NCBI GenBank assembly: GCA_018816765.1
Contig: JAHIUX010000046.1
Location: 1-40,303, forward strand
Reading direction: 5' to 3'
Length of the DNA: 40,303 nucleotides
DNA from: Bacteroidota bacterium
Lineage (GTDB): Bacteria; Bacteroidota; Bacteroidia; Bacteroidales; F082
Shown: one piece after another, positions 14,752 through 22,565 of the stretch
Layout of the letters: each line of letters starts with the position of its first letter
Numbering within the stretch: position 1 is the first letter of the stretch
Notes under the pieces: model-generated
The model's database searches: none
What the model saw: only the letters and a program-made list of their open reading frames with translations
Told to the model about the DNA's origin: nothing
Program-made: the position numbers and the translations under genes

Positions 14752-16135
14752 GTTTGGCTGGTTTGGTAACTTTTAGCTGTTTTATGCGGCGGTCATCGGC
14801 ATCAGTGACTTCAAAAACAAATCCCTTGCAGGTAACTTTGCGTCCGGTTTCGGGGATGCGGCCTTCGAGTTCGAGCAAAAGGCCCGCCAGCGTATCCGAT
14901 TCGCCTTGCACGTTTTCGAAAAGATGGGTCTCGGTGTCAGTAACCTTGTAAAAGTCGATCAGGTTCGTGCGGGCTTCAAAGAGAAAGGTGTGTGCATCGA
15001 GTTTCTTATAAAAGACCATCTCAGCATCCTTGTCAAATTCATCGCTGATGTCGCCAACGATTTCTTCAATAATGTCTTCGAGGGTAAGCAGGCCTGCAGT
15101 TCCGCCATACTCGTCGACCACGAGGGCCAGGTGGATTTTCTTTTCCCTGAATTCCTGCATCAGGTCGTTGATCTTCTTTGTTTCCGGAACGTAAAAAGCA
15201 GGCCTGATCAGTTTTTTCCAGTCGAAATCGTTCTTATCGAGAAAAGGCAACAAATCCTTGATATACAACACGCCCATCACCTTGTCGAGGCTTTCCTCGT
15301 ATACCGGTATGCGTGAATACCCACTGTTTAAAATGGTATCGAGAACGGTGGTGAAATTGCATGAAATTTCGATTGCGGTGATGTTCATGCGCGATTTCAT
15401 GATGCTGCGGACTTCTTTTTCGCTGAAGGTGGCGATGCCTTTCAACATCTTTTTCTCTTCGGGTGGCGTCGATTCATCGGAGGTGATGTCGATGGCTACC
15501 GACAGGTCGCTCATGCTCAGATCGTTTGACTTCCGCGCCAGGCGCTCATCAAGGAAACGGGTCGATGAAACCATGATGCTGCTCAGCGGGCTGAACAACA
15601 CAAGCATGGTTTTCAGCGGACGGGCCATCATGCGCGTCGTTGGCAGGGGATGTTGGTTGGCCACCACTTTAGGGATGACTTCGCCAAAAAGCAGAATGAG
15701 TGAAGTAACGATGACTACCTGCACAAGGAAAGCCAGCAGGGGGTTGTGGTTCAGGTCGAAAACGAGGGCTGTAACGAAGGTGGAAATGATGACAATAGCC
15801 ACATTGACCAGGTTGTTGGCAATGAGCAGCGTAGCCAGCAGTTGTTTGGGTTTGTCGCGCAGCAGGATCACCAACCGGTCGGTTTCGTGTTCCGATTCGC
15901 GCAATAGCTTGAGGTCGGCAGGCTTGAGTGAAAAATAGGCCGTTTCGCTTCCCGAAACGAGTGCCGAAAATGCAAGCAACAGGATGACAATGAGCAGGCT
16001 GATAATTGCAGGAGTGGTAAAGCCCTGAAAGACAAGATTTGTCAGCGTCACGAAAAGGTTCGCATACGGGTCAGGCTCAGGTTGATCCAAGGGGAATAAG
16101 TTTAATATTTCGTGTGCAAAAGTAAATAAATTCAC
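14735..16135 (-). CDS. gldE: Gliding motility-associated CNNM/CorC-like membrane protein GldE
   Basis: A 466-residue protein with an N-terminal DUF21/CNNM membrane domain (about four helices, residues 40-190, with the Ser-Gly-Ser-Glu-Thr-Ala entry motif). A CBS pair follows (about 225-345, with Ser-Arg-Ile-Pro-Val-Tyr and Asp-Glu-Tyr-Gly-Gly), and then a CorC_HlyC domain (about 365-445). CNNM/CorC proteins handle Mg2+ or other divalent ions; GldE is thought to support GldD. The ATG start at 16135 is uncertain: a good minus-strand promoter (TTG at 16148-16146, 21 bases, TACTTTTG at 16124-16117) lies across it, and a TTG at 16090 beginning Leu-Asp-Gln-Pro-Glu-Pro-Asp-Pro would resemble the Asp-Pro-Asp-Pro start I recall for other GldE proteins. 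Confidence 0.9.
   Translation of the reverse strand: MNLFTFAHEILNLFPLDQPEPDPYANLFVTLTNLVFQGFTTPAIISLLIVILLLAFSALVSGSETAYFSLKPADLKLLRESEHETDRLVILLRDKPKQLLATLLIANNLVNVAIVIISTFVTALVFDLNHNPLLAFLVQVVIVTSLILLFGEVIPKVVANQHPLPTTRMMARPLKTMLVLFSPLSSIMVSSTRFLDERLARKSNDLSMSDLSVAIDITSDESTPPEEKKMLKGIATFSEKEVRSIMKSRMNITAIEISCNFTTVLDTILNSGYSRIPVYEESLDKVMGVLYIKDLLPFLDKNDFDWKKLIRPAFYVPETKKINDLMQEFREKKIHLALVVDEYGGTAGLLTLEDIIEEIVGDISDEFDKDAEMVFYKKLDAHTFLFEARTNLIDFYKVTDTETHLFENVQGESDTLAGLLLELEGRIPETGRKVTCKGFVFEVTDADDRRIKQLKVTKPAKHEPHA
16117..16124 (-). promoter_or_regulatory. -7 element TACTTTTG overlapping the proposed gldE start
   Basis: A TAnnTTTG match on the minus strand, with TTG at 16148-16146 21 bases upstream as -33. 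Predicted transcription would start near 16110, downstream of the ATG at 16135 but upstream of the alternative TTG start at 16090, so either the promoter or the longer start is wrong. Confidence 0.35.
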
Positions 16136-16227
16136 AACACGAACACAAGCCCGACGTAAATCAGGCCAGTCAAATTCAACTTTTTCAATAGGTTAAGCCG
16201 GCGATGTCAATGTCGGGCAAGCGGTGA

Positions 16228-16683
16228 TTAAAAGGGCAAATCGTCTTCCATATTCCCCGGAGGATGCTCATGGTGATCTTCGGTGCCCGGCCTGGGCTCA
16301 TTGGCATGTGGATACTCCTGTTTGTGCTCACCGGCTGAAGCCCCGCTTTTGGTGAGCAGGTTCATGCGTTCGGCAATGATTTCGGTGATGTATTTATTCA
16401 CGCCCTGTCCATCCTGGTACTGTCTGGTTTTGATGCGGCCTTCGATGAAAAGCATATCGCCTTTCACATAATTGCGTTTTCCTTCAGCAATGTCGTTGGC
16501 CAGGTTTCCCCATGCAACAACGTTGTGCCATTCGGTCTGGTCCTGCCAGTTCCCGTCGCGGTCGCGGTAGCGTTCGCTGGTGGCCAGCGTAACGGTCATC
16601 TTTTTTCCGCCGTTTTCAAATGAAATAACATCCGGGTCTTTGCCCAGCCGGCCAATCAACAATACTTTATTTAGTCCTGCCAT
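16228..16683 (-). CDS. ssb: Single-stranded DNA-binding protein
   Basis: A 151-residue SSB. The OB-fold spans about residues 1-108, beginning Leu-Asn-Lys-Val-Leu-Leu-Ile-Gly-Arg-Leu-Gly, with the conserved Glu-Trp-His-x-Val-Val-Ala-Trp-Gly strand. A Gly/Pro/His-rich disordered linker follows, and the acidic tip Asp-Asp-Leu-Pro-Phe binds repair and replication partners. It protects and organises ssDNA as a tetramer. Only 12 bases separate it from mutY upstream, so the two are probably co-transcribed and link base-excision repair to ssDNA handling; gldE follows after 92 bases. Confidence 0.97.
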   Translation of the reverse strand: MAGLNKVLLIGRLGKDPDVISFENGGKKMTVTLATSERYRDRDGNWQDQTEWHNVVAWGNLANDIAEGKRNYVKGDMLFIEGRIKTRQYQDGQGVNKYITEIIAERMNLLTKSGASAGEHKQEYPHANEPRPGTEDHHEHPPGNMEDDLPF

Positions 16684-16695
16684 AGTAGCGTAATT

Positions 16696-17787
16696 TTATG
16701 TCTGATAATAGTCTGATAATCCGTTGGTGTCATCCAGAAACCTGTCGATAAGACGGGGTAAAGGATATTTTTCAAGGGCTGAATGTTTGATCAAAGATAG
16801 CGTATTTTGGCCAGACAAATCAAGTAAATTCTGCAGATTGACCACATAAAAGCGGGCGTGAATCAGCTGGTGGGTGAGGGGGTGCTTGTATTGGTGCGAC
16901 TGATGGATGAGCCTTCCTTCGCTGTTTGCCGTAAGTTCCTTCCATCGGTCCGACTCCATTAGCGATTCGCTGGCAACAGGCGCTGCTGTTTCGATCAGGG
17001 CAAACTCATACAGGCCTGTCCAGATGTCGCCTTCGCTTCGTTTGTTCAGGTAAAGCGAAGCGCTGTTGCCATGTCCGTGAAGCAAAACCAGGTAGTTGAA
17101 ATAACGCTTCCGGATGGTTTTTTTGCTCAGCTTAACAGGCAGGTCTGAAACGGTATTGTCACGTCGTGCATGGCATGAGGAGGCAAAAATGCAGGTTTCA
17201 CACTGTGGTTTGCGGGGAGTGCAATGCAAGGCACCAAATTCCATCAAGGCCTGGTTATACGTTCCGGCGTCGGAGGTTGGAAGCAGTGATGTGGCCAGTT
17301 CGGTAAAAACTTTTTTCCCCTGGGCCGTATTGATGGGTTCGCCGATGCCATAGAGCCTTGCCAGCACCCTGAAGACATTGCCGTCAACAACGGCCACTTT
17401 TGTTCCAAAGGCCATCGAAGCGATGGCAGCGGCAGTGTATTCGCCCACCCCTTGCAGTCCAAGGAGGCCATTGATGGTATCCGGAAAGCTTCCGGCATGG
17501 TCATGCAAAACCTGTTTGGCAGCCTTATGCAGGTTGCGTGCCCTGCTGTAATAGCCCAGTCCCTGCCACATTTTCAGCACTTCGTCCTCCGAAGCGGCGG
17601 CTAAATGTGCCACTCCGGGCCATGCTGAAACGAAACGTTCGTAATAGGCAAATCCTTGATCAACACGCGTTTGCTGAAGAATGATTTCGGAAAGCCAGAT
17701 GCAGTAAGGATCGTTGGTGTCGCGCCAGGGCAGAGAACGTTTGTTTAGGTGATACCAATGAATAAGGCGTTGGGCGAAATTGGTCAT
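16696..17787 (-). CDS. mutY: A/G-specific adenine DNA glycosylase
   Basis: A 363-residue glycosylase that removes adenine mispaired with 8-oxoguanine. The catalytic pair is visible as Glu34 in Ser-Glu-Ile-Ile-Leu-Gln-Gln-Thr and Asp135 in Val-Asp-Gly-Asn-Val; the helix-hairpin-helix is at about 110-122 (Leu-Gln-Gly-Val-Gly-Glu-Tyr-Thr-Ala). The [4Fe-4S] ligands are Cys189-x6-Cys196-x2-Cys199-x5-Cys205. A C-terminal NUDIX-like domain (about 225-350) recognises 8-oxoG. It is the first gene of the mutY-ssb-gldE-gldD series and divergent from the HU gene. Confidence 0.96.
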   Translation of the reverse strand: MTNFAQRLIHWYHLNKRSLPWRDTNDPYCIWLSEIILQQTRVDQGFAYYERFVSAWPGVAHLAAASEDEVLKMWQGLGYYSRARNLHKAAKQVLHDHAGSFPDTINGLLGLQGVGEYTAAAIASMAFGTKVAVVDGNVFRVLARLYGIGEPINTAQGKKVFTELATSLLPTSDAGTYNQALMEFGALHCTPRKPQCETCIFASSCHARRDNTVSDLPVKLSKKTIRKRYFNYLVLLHGHGNSASLYLNKRSEGDIWTGLYEFALIETAAPVASESLMESDRWKELTANSEGRLIHQSHQYKHPLTHQLIHARFYVVNLQNLLDLSGQNTLSLIKHSALEKYPLPRLIDRFLDDTNGLSDYYQT

Positions 17788-17865
17788 AACAAACGAAAAT
17801 ATTTAATAAGAGCCTTTTAGGGTGAAAAAAAATGCAAAAAATTTATCTCAAGTAAAAAAAAAGTA

Positions 17866-17873
17866 TAATTTTG
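17866..17873 (+). promoter_or_regulatory. -7 element TAATTTTG (with -33 TTTA) of the HU gene
   Basis: TAATTTTG followed by C matches the -7 consensus. TTTA at 17842-17845 lies 20 bases upstream, in the right place for -33. Transcription would start near 17880, giving a leader of about 42 A/T-rich bases without a Shine-Dalgarno sequence. Confidence 0.5.
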
Positions 17874-17921
17874 CCAGTCCAAATAAAAATCTAATTTTTA
17901 ATCTTTTAAAACGTTAAAGAT

Positions 17922-18206
17922 ATGACAAAAGCTGAAATCGTAGCAGATGTTGCTAACAAAACAGGTGTTGAAAAAGTTGCTGTACAAGCCGTCGTTGAAT
18001 CATTCATGGAAACTGTAAAGAATTCGATGATGAATGGTGAAAACGTTTATCTGAGAGGATTTGGCAGCTTTACCATCAAAAGAAGGGCTGAAAAGACCGG
18101 AAGAAACATTTCGAAAAACACTACCCTTATCATTCCTGCTCATAATATTCCTGCTTTTAAACCTGCAAAAACTTTCGTGAATCAGGTTAAAAATCACGTT
18201 AAGTAG
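17922..18206 (+). CDS. HU-family DNA-binding protein
   Basis: A 94-residue histone-like protein of normal HU length. The helical dimerisation half begins Met-Thr-Lys-Ala-Glu-Ile-Val. The beta-arm region has Leu-Arg-Gly-Phe-Gly-Ser-Phe-x-Ile-Lys-Arg-Arg at about 45-57 and the Asn-Ile-Pro-Ala-Phe-Lys-Pro tip motif at about 80-86, where the Pro intercalates into the minor groove. It bends and compacts DNA as a dimer; HU rather than IHF is likely, but several HU paralogues are common in this phylum. It is followed closely by the mS38-like gene, and a terminator then closes the pair. Confidence 0.93.
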   Translation: MTKAEIVADVANKTGVEKVAVQAVVESFMETVKNSMMNGENVYLRGFGSFTIKRRAEKTGRNISKNTTLIIPAHNIPAFKPAKTFVNQVKNHVK

Positions 18207-18243
18207 TTAATACGTAGTTTTCATTTTTTTAAATAACAGTACT

Positions 18244-18333
18244 ATGCCAAGCGGGAAAAAGAGAAAAAGACATAAGATGTCGACACACAAGCGCAAAAAA
18301 CGCTTGAGAAAGAACAGGCATAAGAAGAAATAG
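18244..18333 (+). CDS. 29-residue very basic mS38-like (AURKAIP1/COX24 domain) small protein
   Basis: This short frame reads Met-Pro-Ser-Gly-Lys-Lys-Arg-Lys-Arg-His-Lys and ends Arg-Lys-Asn-Arg-His-Lys-Lys-Lys, with 19 of 29 residues being Lys, Arg or His. It matches my memory of a near-invariant small protein of Bacteroidota annotated as AURKAIP1/COX24-domain, related to the C-terminus of the mitochondrial ribosomal protein mS38. A role bound to rRNA in the ribosome is therefore likely. It starts 37 bases after the HU stop and 24 bases before a strong terminator, so it is probably expressed from the HU promoter. Its small size makes it easy to miss. Confidence 0.8.
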   Translation: MPSGKKRKRHKMSTHKRKKRLRKNRHKKK

Positions 18334-18357
18334 TTTTCTTTTACGTCATACTACATT

Positions 18358-18407
18358 GAGTAACACAATGCTGATGAGTAAAATTGGCATTGTGTTATTC
18401 AATTTTT
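18358..18407 (+). terminator. Rho-independent terminator after HU and mS38-like genes
   Basis: A 14-bp stem (18358-18371 with 18387-18400, one G-T pair) around a 15-base loop is followed by AATTTTTA. It separates the HU/mS38-like transcript from RNase G. Confidence 0.8.
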
Positions 18408-18494
18408 ATCCATTAAATGAAATTGTCAGCCCAATGATAACTGTGACCCTATTGGGATCAGGACGAACTAACGAACTAATACAAAAAAAATACA

Positions 18495-20045
18495 GTGAAT
18501 AGAGAATTAATTATCGATTCTCGTGCTTCGGAGGTTGACATTGTTCTGTTGGAAGATAAATTGCTTGTTGAGCTTCATCAGGAAAAGACGAATAACAATT
18601 ATGCCGTTGGCGATGTATACCTGGGCAGGGTAAAAAAGATCATGCCTGGGTTGAATGCCGCATTTGTTGACGTCGGGTACGAAAAAGATGCATTTTTGCA
18701 TTACCTCGATCTGGGCCCCCAGATCAGGTCGCTGATCAAATACACCAAACTGGCCATTAACGCCAACCCTTCCAGTATCAGTTCCGAGAGTTTTAAGCTC
18801 GAGTCGGACATTGAGAAGTCAGGGAAAATCACCCAGGTATTAACCACCGGCATGCAAATCATGGTTCAGATTGCCAAAGAACCGATTTCGACCAAAGGTC
18901 CGCGTATCTCTTCGGAGATTTCATTTGCCGGCCGGTATCTTGTGCTTGTTCCGTTTTCGAGCCGGATTTCTGTTTCTCAGAAAATCCGCAGCAGCGAAGA
19001 ACGAAACCGGTTGAAAAGACTTATTCAGAGCATCAAGCCAAACAATTTCGGCGTGATCATTCGCACAGTGGCCGAAAACAAAAAGGTGGCCGAACTCGAT
19101 GCTGATTTAAGAAACCTGGTAGAAAAGTGGGAAAAGACAGCGATTAAACTGCAAAACGCCAAAGCCCCGGTGAAAATCATCAGTGAGCTTGACCGCACCT
19201 CCGCCATTCTGCGCGACCTGCTCAACGAATCATTTAACAATGTGCATGTTAACGATCAGGTGCTGGCCGAAGAAATCAAGAGTTTCATCGGGACCATCGC
19301 ACCGCAAAAAGTGGATATCGTTAAGCTGTACAAGGGAAAACAGCCGATTTTTGAAAGTTTCGGCATCGACAAGCAAATCAAAAGTCTTTTCGGAAAGACC
19401 ATCACCATCAAGAGTGGTGTTTATCTGATCATCGAACATACCGAAGCCATGCACGTGATCGACGTCAACAGCGGTCACCGTGTGAACAAAGAGAATAGCC
19501 AGGAAGAAAACGCCCTTGCCGTTAACCTCGAAGCTGCCGGCGAGATTGCCCGTCAGCTCAGGCTGCGTGATATGGGCGGCATCATCGTGATCGATTTTAT
19601 CGACATGCACGAAAGTAAAAACCGACGTGAACTCTACCAGAAGTTGCGGGACGAAATGGCCCGCGACCATGCCAAACACACCATACTCCCGCCGAGCAAA
19701 TTCGGACTTGTACAGGTTACACGCCAGCGCGTCAGACCCGAAATGGCCGTCGAAATTCTGGAACATTGCCCCGTTTGCGAAGGCACCGGCAAAATCAGGC
19801 CCAGCATCATCTTTGTAGATGAGATTGAGAATAACCTCAAATACCTGCTGCAGGACCAGAATGAGCAATCACTCACCATCGCCGTGCACCCTTATGTGCA
19901 TGCCTACCTGACAAAAGGATGGTGGTCGCGCGTGAGGAAATGGATGTGGAAATATAAAAAACGCATCAGAGTCAAACCGATGACGAATTATCATCAGCTT
20001 GAATACAAGTTTTTTAATGATAAAAATGATGAAATAAAAACCTGA
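18495..20045 (+). CDS. rng: Ribonuclease G/E family endoribonuclease
   Basis: A 516-residue RNase E/G catalytic protein, similar in length to RNase G and without the long scaffold tail of RNase E. An S1 RNA-binding domain covers about residues 38-130 (Val-Gly-Asp-Val-Tyr-Leu-Gly-Arg-Val). The Mg2+-binding aspartates are in Val-Ile-Asp-Val-Asn-Ser-Gly and Ile-Val-Ile-Asp-Phe-Ile-Asp-Met (about 318-365), and the Zn-link is represented by Cys-Pro-Val-Cys-Glu-Gly-Thr-Gly near residue 430. It cuts single-stranded A/U-rich RNA and matures rRNA. The GTG at 18495 is the only start that keeps the conserved Asn-Arg-Glu-Leu-Ile-Ile N-terminus; no TAnnTTTG promoter is seen ahead. Confidence 0.94.
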   Translation: MNRELIIDSRASEVDIVLLEDKLLVELHQEKTNNNYAVGDVYLGRVKKIMPGLNAAFVDVGYEKDAFLHYLDLGPQIRSLIKYTKLAINANPSSISSESFKLESDIEKSGKITQVLTTGMQIMVQIAKEPISTKGPRISSEISFAGRYLVLVPFSSRISVSQKIRSSEERNRLKRLIQSIKPNNFGVIIRTVAENKKVAELDADLRNLVEKWEKTAIKLQNAKAPVKIISELDRTSAILRDLLNESFNNVHVNDQVLAEEIKSFIGTIAPQKVDIVKLYKGKQPIFESFGIDKQIKSLFGKTITIKSGVYLIIEHTEAMHVIDVNSGHRVNKENSQEENALAVNLEAAGEIARQLRLRDMGGIIVIDFIDMHESKNRRELYQKLRDEMARDHAKHTILPPSKFGLVQVTRQRVRPEMAVEILEHCPVCEGTGKIRPSIIFVDEIENNLKYLLQDQNEQSLTIAVHPYVHAYLTKGWWSRVRKWMWKYKKRIRVKPMTNYHQLEYKFFNDKNDEIKT

Positions 20046-20084
20046 CAGGACTGTTGTTATAGTCCTTAAGGTGAAATTTGTTTC

Positions 20085-20121
20085 GTGCTCCCGGATTGCT
20101 GCTGCAGTCCGGGAGTGTTTT
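20085..20121 (+). terminator. Rho-independent terminator after RNase G
   Basis: CTCCCGGA (20088-20095) pairs perfectly with TCCGGGAG (20108-20115) around a 12-base loop and is followed by TGTTTTAAT. A weaker 6-bp hairpin (AGGACT/AGTCCT, 20047-20066) precedes it directly after the stop codon. Confidence 0.7.
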
Positions 20122-20194
20122 AATACAAATGGTTGCCAGTACAAACACTGCTGACCCGGGCAGCAATACGACATCAGGATCAACCAAAATAACT

Positions 20195-20202
20195 TATTTT
20201 TG
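20195..20202 (+). promoter_or_regulatory. -7 element TATTTTTG immediately before trpS
   Basis: TAnnTTTG match followed by C, ending 5 bases before the trpS ATG at 20207. Transcription initiating at the usual distance would begin at or next to the ATG, predicting a leaderless mRNA. No clear -33. Confidence 0.45.
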
Positions 20203-20206
20203 CAAT

Positions 20207-21202
20207 ATGGAAATTGTATTAAGTGGCATAAGACCAACTGGAAACCTGCATCTGGGAAATTATTTCGGAGCAGTGAAAAATTTTGTTAAGATGCAGGAAG
20301 AAGCCAATTGCTTCTTCTTTATCGCTGACTATCATTCGCTCACCACCCATCCCAAGCCAGGCGATCTGCATGGCAAGGTGCGGCAGGTGCTGGCCGAATA
20401 CCTTGCTGCCGGCCTCGATCCTGAAAAATCGACCCTGTATATTCAGAGCGACTTGCCCGAAACAGCCGAGCTGTATCTTTTCCTGAACATGAATGCCTAT
20501 CTCGGTGAACTCGAAAGGGTGACCACCTTTAAGGAAAAGGCCCGCAAACAACCCGACAATGTGAATGCCGGACTGCTCACCTATCCCAGCCTCATGGCAG
20601 CCGACATCATCATTCACAAGGCACAGAAAGTGCCTGTTGGCAAGGACCAGGAACAGAACCTCGAGATGACACGGACCTTCGCGCGCCGCTTCAACAGGAT
20701 GTATCAGGAAGATTATTTCCCTATTCCCCAGGCGTTTAACTTTGGTGAGGAACTGGTGAAAGTTCCCGGACTCGATGGCAGTGGAAAAATGGGCAAATCG
20801 GAAGGTGAAGGCAACGCCATATTCCTTTGCGATGACCCGAAAACCATCCGCAAAAAGGTAATGCGCGCAGTGACCGATAGTGGCCCGACCGAGCCCTTTC
20901 AGCCAAAACCCGAGCCCATCGACAACCTGTTTACCCTGCTAAAGGTCATGTCGACACCCGATGCACTGGCACATTTCGAGGAACAATACAACAGCTGTAA
21001 TATCCGCTATGGCGACCTGAAAAAGCACCTGGCCGAAGAAATTATTCTGTTTACCGAACCCATCCGAAACCGCATTCTGGAGCTGAGTCAGGATGACGCA
21101 GCCATCAGCAAAGCCGCCCGGATGGGTGCTGAAAAAGCCCGCGAAAGCGCCCGCAAAACCCTCAGGGAGGTGCGCGAAATCATCGGGTTTAAATCATTCT
21201 GA
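20207..21202 (+). CDS. trpS: Tryptophanyl-tRNA synthetase
   Basis: A 331-residue class I synthetase. The start at 20207 gives Met-Glu-Ile-Val-Leu-Ser-Gly-Ile-Arg-Pro-Thr-Gly, the conserved TrpRS opening; an in-frame ATG at 20078 would add 43 residues encoded over the upstream terminator and is rejected. The HIGH-like motif is Gly-Asn-Leu-His-Leu-Gly-Asn-Tyr (about 11-18), and the KMSKS-like motif is Gly-Lys-Met-Gly-Lys-Ser-Glu-Gly at about 196-203. It activates tryptophan and charges tRNA-Trp. hflX follows 62 bases downstream. Confidence 0.96.
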   Translation: MEIVLSGIRPTGNLHLGNYFGAVKNFVKMQEEANCFFFIADYHSLTTHPKPGDLHGKVRQVLAEYLAAGLDPEKSTLYIQSDLPETAELYLFLNMNAYLGELERVTTFKEKARKQPDNVNAGLLTYPSLMAADIIIHKAQKVPVGKDQEQNLEMTRTFARRFNRMYQEDYFPIPQAFNFGEELVKVPGLDGSGKMGKSEGEGNAIFLCDDPKTIRKKVMRAVTDSGPTEPFQPKPEPIDNLFTLLKVMSTPDALAHFEEQYNSCNIRYGDLKKHLAEEIILFTEPIRNRILELSQDDAAISKAARMGAEKARESARKTLREVREIIGFKSF

Positions 21203-21264
21203 GCCAGTCAGGTGAAGCAGAAAAATCCATATCGAACAGCTAGAAACTAAGCCTAAGGAAACAC

Positions 21265-22458
21265 ATGGGAAATGGTATCGAAACGGCCCGACAGCTTGAA
21301 CGCGGTGTGTTGATTGGGTTGGCCACAAGGGACCAAAGCAGGGAGAAAGCCGACGAATACCTCGACGAACTCGCCTTTTTGCTCGAAACAGCCGGTGGGA
21401 TTCCGGTGAAAAGGTTCATTCAATCGGTGAACCTGCCTGACCCCAGAACCTATGTTGGCAGCGGAAAACTCGAAGAAATTGCACAGTATGTAAAGGCCGA
21501 AAATATTGATCTGGCCATCTTCGACGACGAACTGGGGGGCTCGCAGCTGCGTAACATCGAAAAAGAGTTGGGCTGTCGTGTGCTCGACCGCACCAACCTC
21601 ATCCTCGATATTTTCGCCAGCAGGGCACGCACCTTTCATGCCAAAACACAGGTTGAACTCGCTCAATATCAGTACTTACTACCAAGACTGACCCGCATGT
21701 GGACACACCTCGAGCGGCAGCGTGGGGGCATCGGGTTGCGCGGACCAGGCGAAACAGAAATTGAAACCGACCGCCGAATCATCAGGGATAAGATTAGTCT
21801 GCTGAAGGAACGGCTGAAAGAAATTGATGTACAACAGGCTACCCAGCGCAAAAACCGTGGGAAACTCATCAGGGTGGCACTTGTCGGGTATACCAATGTG
21901 GGCAAATCGACCATCATGAACCTGGTGAGCAAATCCGATGTTTTTGCCGAAGACAAGCTGTTTGCTACACTCGACACTACTGTGCGGAAAGTGGTGATTG
22001 ACAACCTGCCATTTCTGCTCTCCGACACTGTTGGTTTCATCCGCAAACTGCCGCATGGCCTGATCGAGTCGTTCAAATCGACACTCGACGAAGTGCGCGA
22101 ATCTGACCTCTTGCTGCACGTTGTCGATATATCACATCCCGAATTCGAGGCACAGGTCAATACCGTGAACCAAACACTTTCCGAGCTTGGGGTAAGTGAC
22201 AAAAAGACCATCATGGTATTCAACAAAATTGATGCCTATCCAGAGCCTGAAGCGGCGCCTGAGATGCTGCTTTATGCCGGAGAGCCGCAGCTGACACTCG
22301 ACCAGTTGAAGCAAAGCTGGATGGCCAAAACAGGGCCCACAACGATCTTTATTTCCGCAACGGAAAAAGACAATTACCACGCATTCAGAGAATTGCTGTA
22401 CAACGAAATCAGGGATATGCACGCCTTGAAATATCCTTACGATAATTTCCTCTATTAG
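21265..22458 (+). CDS. hflX: Ribosome-associated GTPase HflX
   Basis: A 397-residue translational GTPase-like protein. The N-terminal nucleotide-binding subdomain 1 (about 1-110) carries Tyr-Val-Gly-Ser-Gly-Lys-Leu, and a helical linker has Gly-Gly-Ile-Gly-Leu-Arg-Gly-Pro-Gly-Glu-Thr at 154-164, a hallmark of HflX. The G domain has G1 Gly208-Tyr-Thr-Asn-Val-Gly-Lys-Ser, G3 Asp-Thr-Val-Gly-Phe and G4 Asn-Lys-Ile-Asp. HflX splits or rescues stalled 70S ribosomes under stress. An AAGGAAA stretch just before the ATG is a rare Shine-Dalgarno-like site here. Confidence 0.96.
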   Translation: MGNGIETARQLERGVLIGLATRDQSREKADEYLDELAFLLETAGGIPVKRFIQSVNLPDPRTYVGSGKLEEIAQYVKAENIDLAIFDDELGGSQLRNIEKELGCRVLDRTNLILDIFASRARTFHAKTQVELAQYQYLLPRLTRMWTHLERQRGGIGLRGPGETEIETDRRIIRDKISLLKERLKEIDVQQATQRKNRGKLIRVALVGYTNVGKSTIMNLVSKSDVFAEDKLFATLDTTVRKVVIDNLPFLLSDTVGFIRKLPHGLIESFKSTLDEVRESDLLLHVVDISHPEFEAQVNTVNQTLSELGVSDKKTIMVFNKIDAYPEPEAAPEMLLYAGEPQLTLDQLKQSWMAKTGPTTIFISATEKDNYHAFRELLYNEIRDMHALKYPYDNFLY

Positions 22459-22538
22459 CAGCCCAAAGCCTGATCTATGCCGGTTGTGTCGCTGATGAGC
22501 CTTGCCCATGATAAACCTGAATAGTGACGGAATATGCC

Positions 22539-22546
22539 TATTTTTG
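22539..22546 (+). promoter_or_regulatory. -7 element TATTTTTG before lnt
   Basis: TAnnTTTG match; the predicted start near 22552 gives a leader of about 14 bases before the ATG at 22566. This supports the shorter start, because an ATG at 22524 would lie upstream of the promoter. Confidence 0.45.
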
Positions 22547-22565
22547 TTCACCTAATTCTTTGTTC

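Noticed and set aside
20078-20206. Longer trpS start at 20078
   Set aside because: It would add 43 residues encoded over the RNase G terminator and the trpS promoter; TrpRS normally begins as at 20207.
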